A stretch of DNA of 64,000 bases from Trogon surrucura (taxonomy: Eukaryota; Chordata; Aves; Trogoniformes; Trogonidae). The position numbers and the translations under genes were made by a program. A model generated the notes under the pieces. The model saw only the letters and a program-made list of their open reading frames with translations. It was not told the origin of the DNA and ran no database searches. Location of the stretch: assembly GCA_020746105.1 (NCBI GenBank), contig CM036621.1, positions 52,424,264 to 52,488,263 on the forward strand, in the 5' to 3' direction. Of the stretch, positions 38,332-52,408 are shown in pieces. How positions within the stretch are numbered: position 1 is the stretch's first letter; every line of letters starts with the position of its first letter.

Positions 38332-39700
38332 AAGCCAGCAGTATTGTGTGAGTACTACCAAATACTACCAATCCAGTGCCCAAATCAGCATATGGTAATT
38401 GCTCAGATGTTTAATTCCCTGATGTGTGGACAATGACTTTGTTTTGGCCCCAGGGATGAAAGAGGTCTGTGTGTCGTTTAGTGGATGATGACTTTCATAT
38501 GTTTGGGGCTGACACTGACTTCGAGCATCAGATGAAGAACACGACCCCCATTGTGAATTGGTTGTGGGAATCCTACAGTGGTCACCCTACACAGTCCTCA
38601 CCACCAGAGATTACGAATTTTATCATTTTCTCATTGCTGACAGCCTACTATAAAGCTGAAGAAATACTTGTATTTCAAATGGTAACTTTTCAAATTACAC
38701 TAGTCCTTACATCACCATAGCTATCCCAACATCACTACCTAAAATATATGTGATATTTGGCTTTTCTTTCTGTTGGATGAATGCTGCTAGATATACGTAT
38801 TTAAATAAATGTGTTTTACTTGAGGCACCTTTTCAGTATTTGAGGTCTGAAGAGAAAATGGATGCAATATTATCTTTCCTGTGGAATAACAATTCAATTG
38901 CAAATACAGAGCTCCATAAAATGAACAGAAAATTTAGTACTTGTACCAATTTGACTCTCTCCTTCACGTAGAGCACCTAATAGCACAGTAAACATCCTGT
39001 TCTGTCTCTCCTCATTGAAACATTGCTGAACCTGGCCCATTTAATTGTAGCAGGAATGAGTTTTTTTCCCCTGAAAAACCTTCAGCCTCAGTGCACATGT
39101 TAATCTGCCTTCATTCCAATTTTCTGACAGCAAGAGTCACTGGATTTATTTCACTGAATTACAGTCGTGCACTGGTGAATTATACTAGCATTTTAAACCA
39201 ATCATATTTTCTAGGTAGATAATAGCACAATCATTAAATAAACCTAACTCCTCATTTATCAGTATCTTATCCAGGTTATTCTCAAAAGAAGGCGGTATCT
39301 TAGGATCCAAGAAAAAATGAAAATACTTATATTTATAGGGAAAATAAATTCCTGTCATATCCTTGGCAGGAATATGATAACAGTTTTGTTTCAGACTTCA
39401 GTCTAATAACATTTCTAAAGCTTTGGGAAATTCTGAAACCTTCAAAGCTTAGTTGGTGCCATGTTCCAGGACAGGAAGAATACCTGTGATTAAAAATCTT
39501 CTGCTCCACTGCATGGAAGAGAAAAACTAGAGGGAGAACCTTGCCTCAGGGGGGCTTAATGTCTAAACATTTGCACACTCTGTAACTCGATTGCACAGGC
39601 TGCTATTGCATGCTATCAGGCAACAGAAATTTCACAAAGTACAACAGAATTCATGACGGATTGGGGGCAGGAAGCAGGAAAGAATACTTAATTACTTTCC

Positions 39701-39731
39701 AGAGTAATAAAATAGCAGAGTAATAAAATAG
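39701..39731 (+). repeat. 15-bp direct repeat
   Basis: AGAGTAATAAAATAG is repeated exactly (39701-39715 and 39717-39731) with a single C between the copies. It is a recent-looking local duplication. Confidence 0.88.
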
Positions 39732-40839
39732 ATCATGTAACTTCTCGCCTTGCCTTTTCCATCATTGTTGCCACAATTACTGTCACATTTTCTACTGGCA
39801 CTTCAAGCCAATGATAGATTTGCACTTCAGATCACATCAACCTCTTTCTCTGCTACAGGAAGACATATTTTTTTAAATATTATCGGAAGTTTCACCACTC
39901 TAGTTATTAATGAAAACACAGTGCAAAATGCACGCATAGCAAAAATACACCAAACCCAAGCAAAATATTTGTAACGCCCTCAGAAGAGACAGGCTGAGAG
40001 TGTGTACATCTCATTTTTATGTAACTTTTCTGGTTCCAGAGTGCCACTGCTGCCACTAAGATCTTGCGTCCTTTGTTCCCTCTCAAGTACTCCAGCAAAA
40101 GCTACAGTCACACAGAGTGACCATGGCCATAGCGACACTCAGAAGGTTCTGACTGTTCTCCAACTGCTCTGGTCTAATCGACAGACAAATCAAATGTAAT
40201 TGAGTATTTCAGCTGTGTTTTGAATTTAGTGAAAGTTGTATCTCAGCATCAGGAGTTTCTAGAAATATTTGTATCCATAGTGGTACATTCAGGGATTTCA
40301 TTTTTACAAGGTTAAACTCCTGAATGAAAAAGTTCATCTAATGAAATAGCAGAGTCCAGAACTCACTTCCAATAACTTTGACATCGCATACTTAGCTGAA
40401 TTTAGTACAGTTTACAAGACTGCTTATTTCATTGAATGAAGAAAGCCACATTCTTAGCCAGCTGGTTAACATGGCTCTTACACTTCTATGAGAGCAGTCA
40501 CAATGAGGAGATCAAGAAACACTTGTTTGATTTAAAAACTTCTTATAAACTTAGAAAACCATGAAAATATTATGGCATGTGGGAAGTAGTGCAAGAGACT
40601 GAAGGAAGAAGCATGGCTTTGCACAAATGACACCATTCTTACTTAAAAATGAAAAGTCCATATGAAATTTGTAAACAAAAGCATTCATTTGTAAAGAATT
40701 TTATCACATATAGTTCTACAACAGCTATAAATATTTTGACTAAGCCACAACAAAGAAAGTAACAATTTTTCAATTTAATTCCAAATTCTTAGCGGTCTAA
40801 AGATGTAGGCTGTCTAAACAGAACATTTTAATATTGAAA

Positions 40840-41115
40840 TGGAAAATGGCCATTTTTACTTCAATATCCAAAGCAGGCCAGATCTATCAGAAACGCACCT
40901 TTCATCCCAATTAACCGTGAGGATGAACACTCTGTTTGATTTTTTTCCCAACGTGGATTCAGACTGAACAATAACCAAAAACAAAGGTGTGAATTCAGAG
41001 CAGACTGGTCCAATTGCAGGAAGGCAGAACGCCTTTCGACAACTGACCTTTCAGCACAACCTAAGCGCAGCGACTGCGTGCTAATGACTGACCGGGTTTG
41101 CTGAGAGGACTTGAC
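40840..41115. promoter_or_regulatory. Candidate conserved noncoding element with SOX/T-box-like sites
   Basis: The block is compositionally mixed. AACAATAAC (40968-40976) and ACAAAG (40981-40986) match SOX/TCF-type cores, and the latter overlaps AGGTGTGA (40985-40992), an exact T-box half-site. CCAATTAACC lies near 40909 and TGCTAATGACTGACC near 41078. The - strand frame 40861-41118 shows no protein family. The call is based on motif clustering, not on known conservation. Confidence 0.27.
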
Positions 41116-42829
41116 CACTACCGAATTTCACATGGAAGTATTTCAAATAGATAAACCACTGCCAAAGCTAGTGGATTTCTTTGTCATTGGAAAAGGAACT
41201 TGGAGCTCCCTGGATGGGGTTCATCACTTCTGTTGTCCAAAGATCTGCAACTCATCTAATTTTATGGAATGCCTTTGTAGTTGGTGGAGAGAATTAGGAG
41301 TCAGCATAGTTGTCTAAAGATAAGAGCAAGAAAATTCATTCTTTGAGTTTCTCTGTTTCAGCCTATGCAGAGATAGGCCACATTTCAAAACAAGAATCTG
41401 TTTTCTCTTTACTGCTAGTGATTTTGAAAAACTGTGTAATAGGGAGTGGAGGGAATCTTCCACCATAGCACACTGCAAAATCATAAGCACCATTTTCCCA
41501 AGTCCTTTTCCCTAACACATTCTGAAAGGATGCTTAAAGATGCACATTTTGGGATCAGGTCTAGATCCTGGAGGAAGCAGTACATCTCTCTTTCCAATTA
41601 AATCTCTCAGTAACTGCTCTTTTGTTGAATGAAAGCAGAAAAAATTTCATGCACTAGAGGAAGAGTAATCATGTGCTTTTAAGAAAATTGTGAAGTGTAA
41701 CAAAAAATATAAATATTTTTCTAATCTTTGCATTTTAATAACAGTTAGTGATAACTTCACTCAACAGATGTTAAATATTGGAAAAATCAAATGTTTAGTT
41801 TTTCACACAGCAATTCATACTGATAAAAGTTCTTCAATGGAATGTTCCCCCCAGACATTAGGAATCGGGAATTTGAGATTGTTACATTTATTCTTCTATC
41901 ACTATACAGAGAAAAAGGTGAAAAAGAGAGGCAAAATCATTAAATGCTGAGCAACTTTTTTTTTTTCATTTTCTAGCTATCACATCAAACTCCATTTGAC
42001 TAAAATAATTTCACCAAAACAAACCTTTAGAATCTGATGTTGATATAAGGTATGATATTTTTTCTGGTACCGATACTTCATTTGGCTATTTCACTACAGT
42101 TTTCTTCATTTGAATGAGTTTTCATGCCTTTCTCACAAGTGAATTACAATTTACATTTTTCTTTACTAACCATTAATGCAGCAGAATGCCAATAAACATA
42201 ATTCCAAATGTGAGAGATGAGAGGTGCACGCTATACAAGTTTTTATTTCACTGGATAATCTCCCCTGTGTCACAATCATCCAAAGACATGAAGCTCAAAA
42301 CAAGAGTACAAGAGCATCAGTCCTTTGCTGAATTAACATCCCCTGTGCTAACACAGGTCCTCATCTCAGCTGAGCCTCATCACAGCACCATGTGGGAATT
42401 CTGTATAAATACATAGCATACTCATGATAAATGCAAGGGTAAACAAAGAATGCAAAACTGCTTCGGCCACTAAGTAGGACAAGACAGCTGTGTTCATGCT
42501 CTTCCCAAAGACAAGATAATTCACTTCCCTGTCCCCCAGTTCTGAATTTGTAAAATGGCGTAATAAGTGTTCCCTTCTCCCTATAATCTGAGGTTACACC
42601 TGGAAGAAATTCAGATTCATTCAGAGAGAGGTATTGGAGCATTCTGGACAGAAAACTCAAAAAAGATGAAAAAATGTTCTTCCTTAAAACACATGAACTA
42701 GAAGAGTGGTACTGATCAAGACCCCATCTGTTCCACTACCCTGTTTTCAGCACAGTTGAAAGGTATTTATGATAAAGTAACACCAGGGCAAACATGATTG
42801 TCTCCCTACTTCCAGCTCAGAGGATTTCC

Positions 42830-42965
42830 TTTTAATTATTAACAATAAATTTACATTTTTAATGTTTAATTGTTAATTAATCATTTTAATAATTAATTCC
42901 TCAACAAGTACCACTTAGTTTGTTAATTCTTATTTATAATTCATATATTATAAATAAATCTTTTA
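42830..42965. repeat. AT-only low-complexity tract
   Basis: Nearly pure A/T sequence with many TTAATTAA, AATTAATT and TTAATAATTAA words. It is low complexity and could be nucleosome-disfavouring or matrix-attachment-like, but nothing specific can be assigned. Confidence 0.6.
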
Positions 42966-43860
42966 CTTGTCAAAATATTTAGTAGCAGATTCTTTATAAG
43001 GCAAAATATCTCATAACTTTTAAATATTTTTTATATAAAATATCAAGTTTTATTGATTAGTGGACTGTCTACTATCAAAGCTCTGATCTACTTACTATTG
43101 ATTTAGAATTTATTTTGAAGCCATAGATGCCAAATCTCACCTTTAAAAACAAAACAAAAGAAAATCCCAACAGATCAAGAATTTTGTTTTAAACTAATTA
43201 GAATTGGTCCCAAGTATCCTTTTTTTTTGTGCTCTATCTTATCTTCGTAACTAAAGTAGGTAATTCAGGCTAAGCAGCTTTGGCACGAACCTTAACCTGG
43301 TTAGCAAGATGATAACCAATAGTATTGCAGTAGTATATTTGGGTTATCTCTATAGTTTAGCTGTACAATCAGGTCGAAGCCTTAAACAGATCATCTAGTT
43401 CTTGCATAGAAGGGCAAGACATTCAATTTCATTTGTTTTGGTCAGATAGAACAGCAAACTTCAAAATTTACTAGAAACAAAAGCAAAAATTACAAAAACC
43501 ATATACACCCTACAAAAATAAATGTGTGAAGACGAAGATGTTTCTCTAATATCTTTCATTCTAAGTAGGTTGTTTTACCCACCATGTACCACGTAGATAA
43601 CATCTACCAAAGAACTATTAAAGATGAGTAACAAATGTGCAATCATCCCTAACAACAAAGTTATTCATTCTTAGAATCACAACGCTCCTCAGTTATTATT
43701 TACTTTATTTTTCCGTGTTTCTAGGGAAGTTTTGTTCATGAGGTCAGTTTTTGGCAAAGAGTGTGTCAGGACTATATTGAAGGATGACAGAGAAAAATTT
43801 GTAGTTCAAGCTTCCCAAAAGGCAGATTTCTTCCAGGTGCAATGTACAAGCAGGCAGTCT

Positions 43861-44070
43861 GAATCATAGAATCATTTAGGCTGGAAAAGACTTTTAACAT
43901 CGAGTCTAACTATTAATCCAACACTGGCAGGTGCACCACTAAACCATGTTCCTGAGCATCACATCTACACACCTTTTAAATACCTCCAGGGATGATGACT
44001 CCACCACTTCCCTGGGCAGCCTGTTCCAGTGCTTTATGACCCTTTTGGTGAAGAAATTTTTCCTAATAGA
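43861..44070 (-). mobile_element. CR1 LINE 3' fragment
   Basis: On + it starts with GAATCATAGAATCATTTAGG, the reverse complement of a CR1 tail with ATTCTATGATTC. It continues through the block GCACCACTAAACCATG and CCCTGGGCAGCCTGTTCCAG to about 44068, where CR1 similarity ends. This is the same subfamily and orientation as the 36563 copy, but with a more severe 5' truncation (about 210 bp). The + frame 43946-44179 is antisense to CR1 and not a gene. Confidence 0.93.
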
Positions 44071-45832
44071 ACAGGTCATGCCTGTGTGCCACTTGGAATT
44101 GAGACATTCAATAAGAGCTTGCAGCTCTTTTTATTGCTGGTTATTTTATGGGCAACTCTTTGTAAATGAAGTTGCTTAACTATGATGCAAGGTAAATTGA
44201 AATCATTCAGACCTAAGGGGAAAATGTGTAACTGTTCTCAGGAGAGGAAAAATGACTCTTGACTTGAAGAAAAGTCTACAAACTAATTGGCTTGCTTTCC
44301 TCAAATGGATCTTTTTTTTCCCTTAGAACTTTACTCGTAACCATTTAATTAATTCCTGCTAGAAGAACCTTTGAGAAGTAAAGGTCGTTCAACCTAATCC
44401 TGTCCAAGTCTTTGCATGAAGGGATGTTGCTGCTTATTGACACTTGAAGTCTAGATTGTGATATGGTTATTCATCCTCGTTGTCTGGTGTAGCAGTGTAA
44501 CAGTATTTTATTAAGACAGCAGCTTTCCACAACATGGTGATACTCAGTGGTATCAGCTGTGAATTGGTGACCTAGAAGTTAAATGCTACAAACAAATTTC
44601 CAATTGCATGAGCTCTCCAGCCTTCCAGAACCGTTAGCAGAACCTTTACAGACGGCAGATTAGGCTCAGTTTTAGTGCCTTACCATCTGGCGCTGCATTA
44701 GATAAGGCGTGATCTTTCAATTTTACTTTGGTTGAAATAAAACAGAAAACAAAATTCACCACAAACATCGTGCTTTACATGTATCATCTAAAAATATCTG
44801 ATTGAAAAAAAAAAATATTTGTTACCTGGTGCATGAAAAAATCTGTGTGAAAAAGTAGTTATGTGCCCTGACATTTTGCCAGTAAAAGCCACTAAAATAC
44901 TAAGATATACATTTAATCAAAATATGAAAGAGCTATAACTATTACCACATACTTTATAAAGTAATAATTACTTTCTACAGTAGTATTATTATCTGAAATC
45001 TTATTGGTGACTACCCTATAAAAAACTCACTCTACACTTCATGTAGTTTAGAAAGTATTATTGTTAGATCTATAAATAAAAAAATTAGCAGGTGAGTTAT
45101 TTTGATTACTTATTCATTAAAAAAATATTGACCTTTTACAATACATCACCAGAGCACATAAAAATTAATTTTTATATTAACTACCTCTCTTTTTAAAGTA
45201 GTAGATCTCTCCGTTGTTGATAACTAGCTGTAATTGTTGATCAAAGTAGCTAGAACAGAAAATGCTGCAAAAATACGCTAGAATTATATGGTTAATTGAT
45301 GTCATAATTGTCCAACATCAGGCACAAACTGTGTTTTATTTATCTTTGCTTTTAGAATAACTGAAGAAAAAAACCCAAACCCTATAATTACAACCTTCTC
45401 AGAGCTGTAAGAAATTTCAGGGCCAAAAATGCTGATTCATTTTTTAAATAAGAAATTATTCTAAGAGTATGTGCATATCAGAAGTGTGATTTTCCTCCAG
45501 AGATTAGTTTTCAGAGTGGCAGAGAGGGAGAAAGAATTGGCTGATAGCAAGCACTTCATTATCTGCCTAAGTCTAAAAAAAATCTTTAAAAATCTGCATG
45601 TACAACTCTGTATGAGATGGTCTTTGTTCACTCTATTTTTGTGGGAAGCCAGTGATACACAGTATATACATCTGTGTGCGTAAGAGATAGATGCTGCAAA
45701 GACATAGATGCTGGGAGGATATTTATCCAAAATGACTTATTTCATCCAAACATGATGCAAGCAAAACATAGGAAAAAATAATGAAAGATTTCATTATTCA
45801 CTGCATAGAAACAAGATTTATCCAGCAAACTG
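44071..45832. other. Intergenic DNA, no gene seen
   Basis: AT-rich sequence lies between two CR1 relics. No open frame or motif stands out. Confidence 0.6.
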
Positions 45833-45906
45833 TGTCCCTGCCCATGGCAGAGGGTTAGAATTAGATGATCTTTAAGGTCCCTTCCAACCCAAACACTTCT
45901 ATGATT
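45833..45906 (+). mobile_element. CR1 3' tail relic
   Basis: TGTCCCTGCCCATGGCAG and the following GATGATCTTTAAGGTCCC block, then CTTCCAACCC and an ATTCTATG-like end (ACTTCTATGATT), match the last about 75 bp of CR1. It is the same tail type as the 30716 copy and is well preserved for its length. Confidence 0.9.
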
Positions 45907-46609
45907 TTCCAAGCACATATAGTGCCCAACAAGGACCAGAGCAAAAAGTCTGCTTTTCTGTCATATACAGGCATTTAGTTACTAGCACATGAAATGCAGA
46001 TCCTAGCTTTAAAGTATTATATAGCAGACAGAAACCTCATTGGGTAAAAGCACAGCAGAGCCAAGTTCAAAAAGGTGCAGGTAAGGACACACCAGAACAC
46101 AGAGAGCAATGAGAACCACGGGACCTGGGTAAAAGGCACCGGGGCTCTGTGTTCTCTGATAGCAAGCTGAAGGAAGTCAGATGTATGGAAGAATAGACGC
46201 AAAAGTGTCACTCAAGCATTTAACTTAAACTGCTAACTTCTGAAGAAAAAAAAAAAATAAATCCCCCTGAAGATGTGACAGATTATTATTCCCTACAAAA
46301 AACCTGTCACAAAGCCCAAAAACATGAACCAAGACCAAGGAAGTTCCAGACTGCCAAACTCCTCTGCTTCATAGGATATGCAGCTTGTTGTAAAGATACC
46401 TCAGCTGGATTTAAATATGAAACTTAAGGTGAGATGAAACACATCATCAGGTGATAACCAGGAGTAACAAATGAGTCACTAATAACTTCCCTACCTTTTT
46501 TCTGTACTATTTGCAGTTTATGTTCATTCAAGACTATCATATTTATCTCCATCTATCTAAGGCAAATAAGATTCATTTTGCAATCTCATTTGGTAGCAAC
46601 ATCAGGAAG
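45907..46609. other. Intergenic DNA, no gene seen
   Basis: An A-run lies near 46246-46257. Nothing else is recognisable. Confidence 0.6.
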
Positions 46610-46810
46610 TCTACTAATTTGCGGCTAATTATGCGGATTTCAGTGAATAAATTGTCACTCTCAGGAAGTCTTGAGAAATAAAACATGTCTGTTCTAATTC
46701 AATCTGCACCCATTGTAATCCCTAATTAAGGAGCATTAATTCCTTCTTCATAAATTCCTCTCATGTCATTGCAGCATCCTTTTCATGCTTATAAGTCCAC
46801 TTTCTTTTGA
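46610..46810. promoter_or_regulatory. Candidate homeodomain-rich noncoding element
   Basis: GCGGCTAATTATGCGG (46621-46636) and CTAATTAAGGAGCATTAATT (46722-46741) give closely spaced TAAT/ATTA pairs. TGTAATCCC, a bicoid-class core, lies at about 46714-46722. There is no long open frame. The texture resembles developmental enhancer DNA, but conservation is unknown. Confidence 0.27.
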
Positions 46811-49800
46811 CATATTTTCTTTTAAAGAAGATTAATGTCTCAATAACATCACAAAATACTGAAGGAAAGCGTCTTGACAATAATATTCTGGACTGCCAAT
46901 AGAAGTGAATCTAAAATTGGGCTAAGAAACTATGTTTTTCCTTACATGTTAATCTAAAATGTTTTCCACTTTTGAAGCAGCCTTTACAAGTCAGGTTAAT
47001 GGTCCTTTAACAGATTTTGAAAATGTATTGATATTGTGTAAATAAACAAAAAATTTGCTCTAAGTCTGTTTCTGAAGACCATATTTTTCAAAAGGTGAAG
47101 AGTTATGAACAGTTTTTCAGGCCAAACAGCATCAGAATGAATTTTATCTGACCTCCTTATGTCATTACTGTTTTGGGTTTTTTGGTAGCAGTCTTCAGAA
47201 ATCACTTCAATTTACCAAAAACCAAATATTTAGGGAGACCAAAACACTATGTTCTATGTACCCCATCAAAATTTGCTTAATATAGCTGCTGCAAGAAAGC
47301 ATAACAATTTTTGAAGGTATTAAAATTTTACCTGGCACAGGAGGGAAAAACCTGAAACACTATACTTCTAAAAAGCAAAATGAGAAAAACAGTTTCTAAC
47401 TACACAGTTGCTTGATACAATTCCTTCTTGAGTCTCCTCTAATCCATTACTCAAAGATCTGTCCTCTCCATTAATCTTACTCTTGATAAACAGCACTTAT
47501 CATAAGAACACATTTGAAACATGAATTTATGTTCAAATATATTTGAAGTTTTAATACAGAGCAACACATTCAGATTGTAAATATTCAATACCGAGATTTT
47601 GTGATATGTAACATTTATTCTAAAACTTCACTTCAACCTTGCTTATACTCTTTGTACAGCCATGTACAACAGGCTTAAGAGAAAAAAAGGTCATAGATAT
47701 TTTGCAAACTACTTTACTGTCCCTTAGTCTTCTGCCATTGTAATCACAGGGTTTTTTACTAGTCTCAAAGAAAGCAGATTCAGATCTGAGTTTTCAGGTA
47801 ATTCTCTCTCATGTGTCAGACGAAAATATACTGCTTTTTGACCAGCTGGGATCTATCACTCCTTCAGAGTGAGTAGACTTAGCTACAATTTGGTGCATTT
47901 CATAACATGCTGTAGGAAGTTCTGTTATTGCTAATGACTTCCAAGAACGTCAGATGTGCGTAGGAATCACCCAGCACACGTTGTTCATGAGCTCCCCTGC
48001 ATGGTTATTTTCACAACAGCCTGTTCTTCAGTACACATTCCCACTATCCCAATTCCAAGAAGACATCTTCTAAAATAATTTCTTTTAATCACAGCACTAA
48101 CAGTAGTTCTTGGGAATGAACTGCTTGTGTTATCTCAGAGTAACCTTATGAATCCAACCTTTTTATCACTTCCCTAGTTAATTATGCCCGTTGTAAGCAG
48201 TCAATTAAGTATAATGACATGGTACCTTAAGAATAAAACATTTATTCTTGCTTTTGCTGTTGTTGACTCAAATTTAGTTTCTGTGAGTTTATAGTATTCT
48301 GGAATTATTAATGATTTGACAGACAACTCTATGAACCACAAGACTAGAAAGAAACTGAAGAAGTTCTGTCTCCCTGCCCCAGGGGAAATACTTCTCTGCT
48401 TCTGCCACTTCTGGCAAATATTCTAGTCAGTCCAGACACTGTTCAGTGGCCTCTAATGACAAAGGCTTCACACATCTCTGAAGAATTTTTCTACTACACA
48501 TACCATTAAAACATTTTTCCTAATTCTAAATTAAAATTTTCTTACTCCACAGCCATTGGAAAGACATTACACCTTTCTTCTTTGCAACAGCCTCTTGTGG
48601 CATATGAGACTGTTGCATACTTCTTGATCTTTTGTTTAAGTTACAGAGTGCAAATTATTCCTCTGAGTAAGACTATCTAGATGTGAGCCATGCCCATTTC
48701 TTTTCTATGGAGTAACTGCTAACTGTCATGACCTGGCTGACAGCTGTGCCATAGTAGGGAGATTAACTGATATTTGTGGGGTTTTTTTTTATATCTTAAT
48801 ATTGTTATTATTCACTATAACCAGCTATGTAACATATAGAGTACAAATGAATGTTAAAAATAAAAGCTATTTTACTCAGTGAGGAAAACTTACTTACGAA
48901 GTCAGCCAGGGCCACAGTTTGTAGCAGGTCAGACTACAGAAACCATGAGCACTAAATTGAGTACTGACTTGTGCTGGCAGTATTGCATTTCTCTATGGTT
49001 CCTTATTTATCTGTATGTGGAGACAGATAAGAAGTTCACTGGCAAAGGTTCAGAGCACACCACTGGAAAAACTCACATCCACTGAAGGAGAGCATTAGCC
49101 TAATTGGGTTGTTGCATGCAATGCTATAAGCTTAACCAGAACCTCTCTGTAACAACTCATGTTCTAGTCAAGCACGAACAAGCTGCCATGACTCTATCCT
49201 TCTGATTTTGTTTTGCTGCCACACAGTATTTTATGAACTGATGCCTCCATTTTAACAACATATTGCCATGGAATTCAAATTTGTTATCATTCTGAGTGGA
49301 AAAAAAAAAAAAAGTCTTACCATTTTTTCCGATTCTCACACTGAGGCAAACTTCATACTTTACAACAAAATGGACAACACGAAACTATGAATTGGCCATG
49401 GCATTAGAGCTGGCCCATAATTTTTGACTGCCATTGATGGAAACATTAGAAAGATTTCTATAAAAAATACAGGCTTCCAAAACTCAGAGCCGAAGTAACA
49501 GTAGCTTATATGACTTGAAATGTAACAGGACAACTCAGTGAGCAGTAAAATCGGGCATATTCAAATAAAGACTTAATATGTTGCCTCCCATTCTCATGTA
49601 ATACCAAACCAAAATGTTGATGACATAATGTTTTAACATACTTTCTAATTCTTCAGAACCTACACAAATTACGAAGCCTTAAATTTCTATGTACACTTTT
49701 ATCATCTGGAAAGTAATGTAAGAAAGAAAAAGGATCTATCCAAAAAGTAAAGATACTGCTATGTCTATTGCATAAATACTCTCTAAGTCTTAGATGTTGG

Positions 49801-51903
49801 TGTTTCATCATCAGCTGAAAAAAAGGACTTCTTATACATTCCAGTTGAAAAGCTGAGTTTTCTTTTAAAAGAATTTGTGAAATTTCTGAGTGAATTTGAG
49901 TCAACAGGTTTATAAAAGGCATCTGAACCCTGAAAAGCAAATTTGTTTGCATGTACTCAACTTAATGGAGCCTCAAGTGACCCATTAAATTTTGTTCATT
50001 AAACCCACTGACATAATTCAAAACACTTCATCCATATAAATTTTATGTAAAGCACAATTTGTTTTGTATCCATACGAAAAGTCCAGTCAGCAGAAGTTCA
50101 AATGGAATTTAATAGAATGAGCAAAGTACATTAATGATGGCTAGCAATAAAACCTTCACAGCAAGTGTATTTCTTAAAGAAAGTAATACCTGCACATCAG
50201 TAGGAAAACTGATATTCCTCTTTTCAGTGTGTACTGATACATTCATCCCATAAGCCTTTAGTGATGTTTCAAGGAGGGTCCTCTTCCACATTAAAACAAA
50301 ACCCAAAACCATCTTATATGCATGGTTCCATCGGTTATTTTTTCCCCTCAAAAAACGGAAAGAAGGAAGCACAGAAAGGTTGATGCATTCCTGCAATATG
50401 AAAGAGAGTTAGTTAAAGGCCTGCTTTTTTCTGTTCCTCATATCTGAGAAGCCAGATCTTTGCGGACTTAGCTCATGGTTTCTCAGCAGTGCAGGCAGAA
50501 TTTAATTTTTCTTTTGTCAGGATTTTGTCCATGTTTTGAAGAATGTAAAAATTTAATTTTGCAGAAATGGCAGAGCTTACCCTAAAGGACAATTGAATAT
50601 CTGAATCAGTAGGACATTAGGAGAAAGTGAGGGTTGAGAAGGATCAGGAGGATTTCAAAGTGCTTTCAGCAGAAAAGATTTCTGTCTTGCATGTCCACCC
50701 ATCTCACAGGCACATCTTTGCTCTGCTTTCTCTTCTCTTGTCAAGTTAGTGGGTGGCTCTCCTATTCCAGCAACCTTACAAGAAACTTTACCACCTTGCC
50801 ATCATGACCTTACTGTCTGATCCCCATGGGGAATTCATGCACATTTTATGAAAGTATCAAAAGGCGGATTGAATCCCATAGATGTGTATTTACTGAGCAA
50901 CTACCTGCATTTGGATGTACAACTTTAATCTTTGTGATCAGCTCCTCCTGACGTCACACATTATACAAAGGCAAGGAATGAGACATTTTTTCTTTACCTG
51001 TTATCAGTGATAAACAGAATGAGAAGTGGGGACAGAAGCCAGAGCAGAGTGGAATTGTTTCTTCCTGGACATGGACAGGACTCCCAGGTGAAACATAGAA
51101 CACTCAACTGTTATTTTAGAATGCTCTCTTGTCTCTTGTCCTCTCTCATTGTAGTGAAAGTGCTAAAAATTGTGGAAGAAGCTTGTCTTTTCCTACACGC
51201 TTCTCTTCCCATGTGCTCTCCAAATAATTCTTATGCAAAATTCTGGGAAACTTTTATTAAAAATTCTGTTAAACTACTAACGTATTTGTGAAGATCACTT
51301 CACAAATGAGCCCGGGCCTTGGAGCTTCTCCACAGGTGCTAAGACTGAAGGATTTCACCTGAGATGGGTTCAGCATCCAGTGGTTTAATAAACTGCCAGC
51401 TTTTAGTGGGTGGTCTGACAGCACCAAAAGGAGTAGGGCTCTAGGATGCATTCTTGGCAAGACACCATAAACCCTTCCTTAATTACCAAGACTGACCACC
51501 CTTCTTCCCTCCTTCTCATCTGAAATTCCATGCTGGACCTTCAAAATGCTATCCAGTAGGACTGCCAGCAAAACTAACACATTTCGGTGAAGAGTTTCCA
51601 TTTAGAGAAATAGAGGTCTCCATGACAAAAATTTCAACTTTCTGTATGTTACACATACGTTTGCTTATGTAAAGTTATTATTTTAATACCTAGTATTCAA
51701 GCATAAAACTTCAATGCACAACTCTACTTGTGCAACGTATGTTATAGAAAAAGCTACATGATAAACGCATTTCATCTCAATGCAACAACAGTGTTTGTAA
51801 GGAAATAGCTGCACAATTTTATCTAATTATTCCATAATACTTCCAAATCTTATATATGTTTTATTGCCAGTGACAAAGCAAAAAAAATTAAAAAGATACA
51901 AGT

Positions 51904-51935
51904 CAATGTCTATGAATATCAATATCTATGAATAT
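51904..51935 (+). repeat. 16-bp tandem duplication
   Basis: CAATGTCTATGAATAT is followed directly by CAATATCTATGAATAT, differing at one base. Confidence 0.85.
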
Positions 51936-52390
51936 AAAATCTACTTCAAAAACTGAGTGCGGTTTTTGGGAAAGGCTAAGCCTATCGTAAAGATACTTCT
52001 AGTGGAAATGTTGATCTTCTTACTCTTTGAGATTAGTCTGAATTAAAGAAACATCATCAAAAGACAGATTTTTTTACCCTGGTTTTGAAACCTTCAAATT
52101 CCGTAGGCTTCATATGAATGCGTGCAAGACATGGCTTAGTTAGTCCACTGTTGAGGTGTAGAAAAAATTTACATTTCTTGAGTCATGATAATACATACAA
52201 TTTTGCACATGCACTTTAAAAAGTAATTTTTATGCTCTCATTCAGATTCGTATTTCAAGCTTGGCAAAAAAATTAACTTTTGTATTTGTACTGTCTTCGT
52301 ATTAGTCCTCCAGCATCTAGCTAGCCTGGAATTCTCCAGCAATTAGGTGTCTAGAGATTAATTAGGAAGAGAAAACACTTCTTTCATAAC

Positions 52391-52408
52391 AAAACCAAAA
52401 CCAAAACC
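52391..52408 (+). repeat. (AAAACC)3 simple repeat
   Basis: Three exact hexamer units in a row. Confidence 0.85.

Larger units (their letters stand above)
37138..43860. other. Intergenic DNA, no gene seen
   Basis: The sequence is AT-rich, with a (GT)n microsatellite, small direct repeats and one candidate regulatory block (40840-41115). The 83-codon frame at 38469-38720 (+) has unremarkable composition and no family I recognise. Positions 42830-42965 are almost purely A/T with repeated TTAATTAA-like words. Confidence 0.55.

Noticed and set aside
38469..38720. 83-codon + frame with mixed, protein-like composition
   Set aside because: No family recognised, no convincing splice sites, and no supporting neighbour exon.
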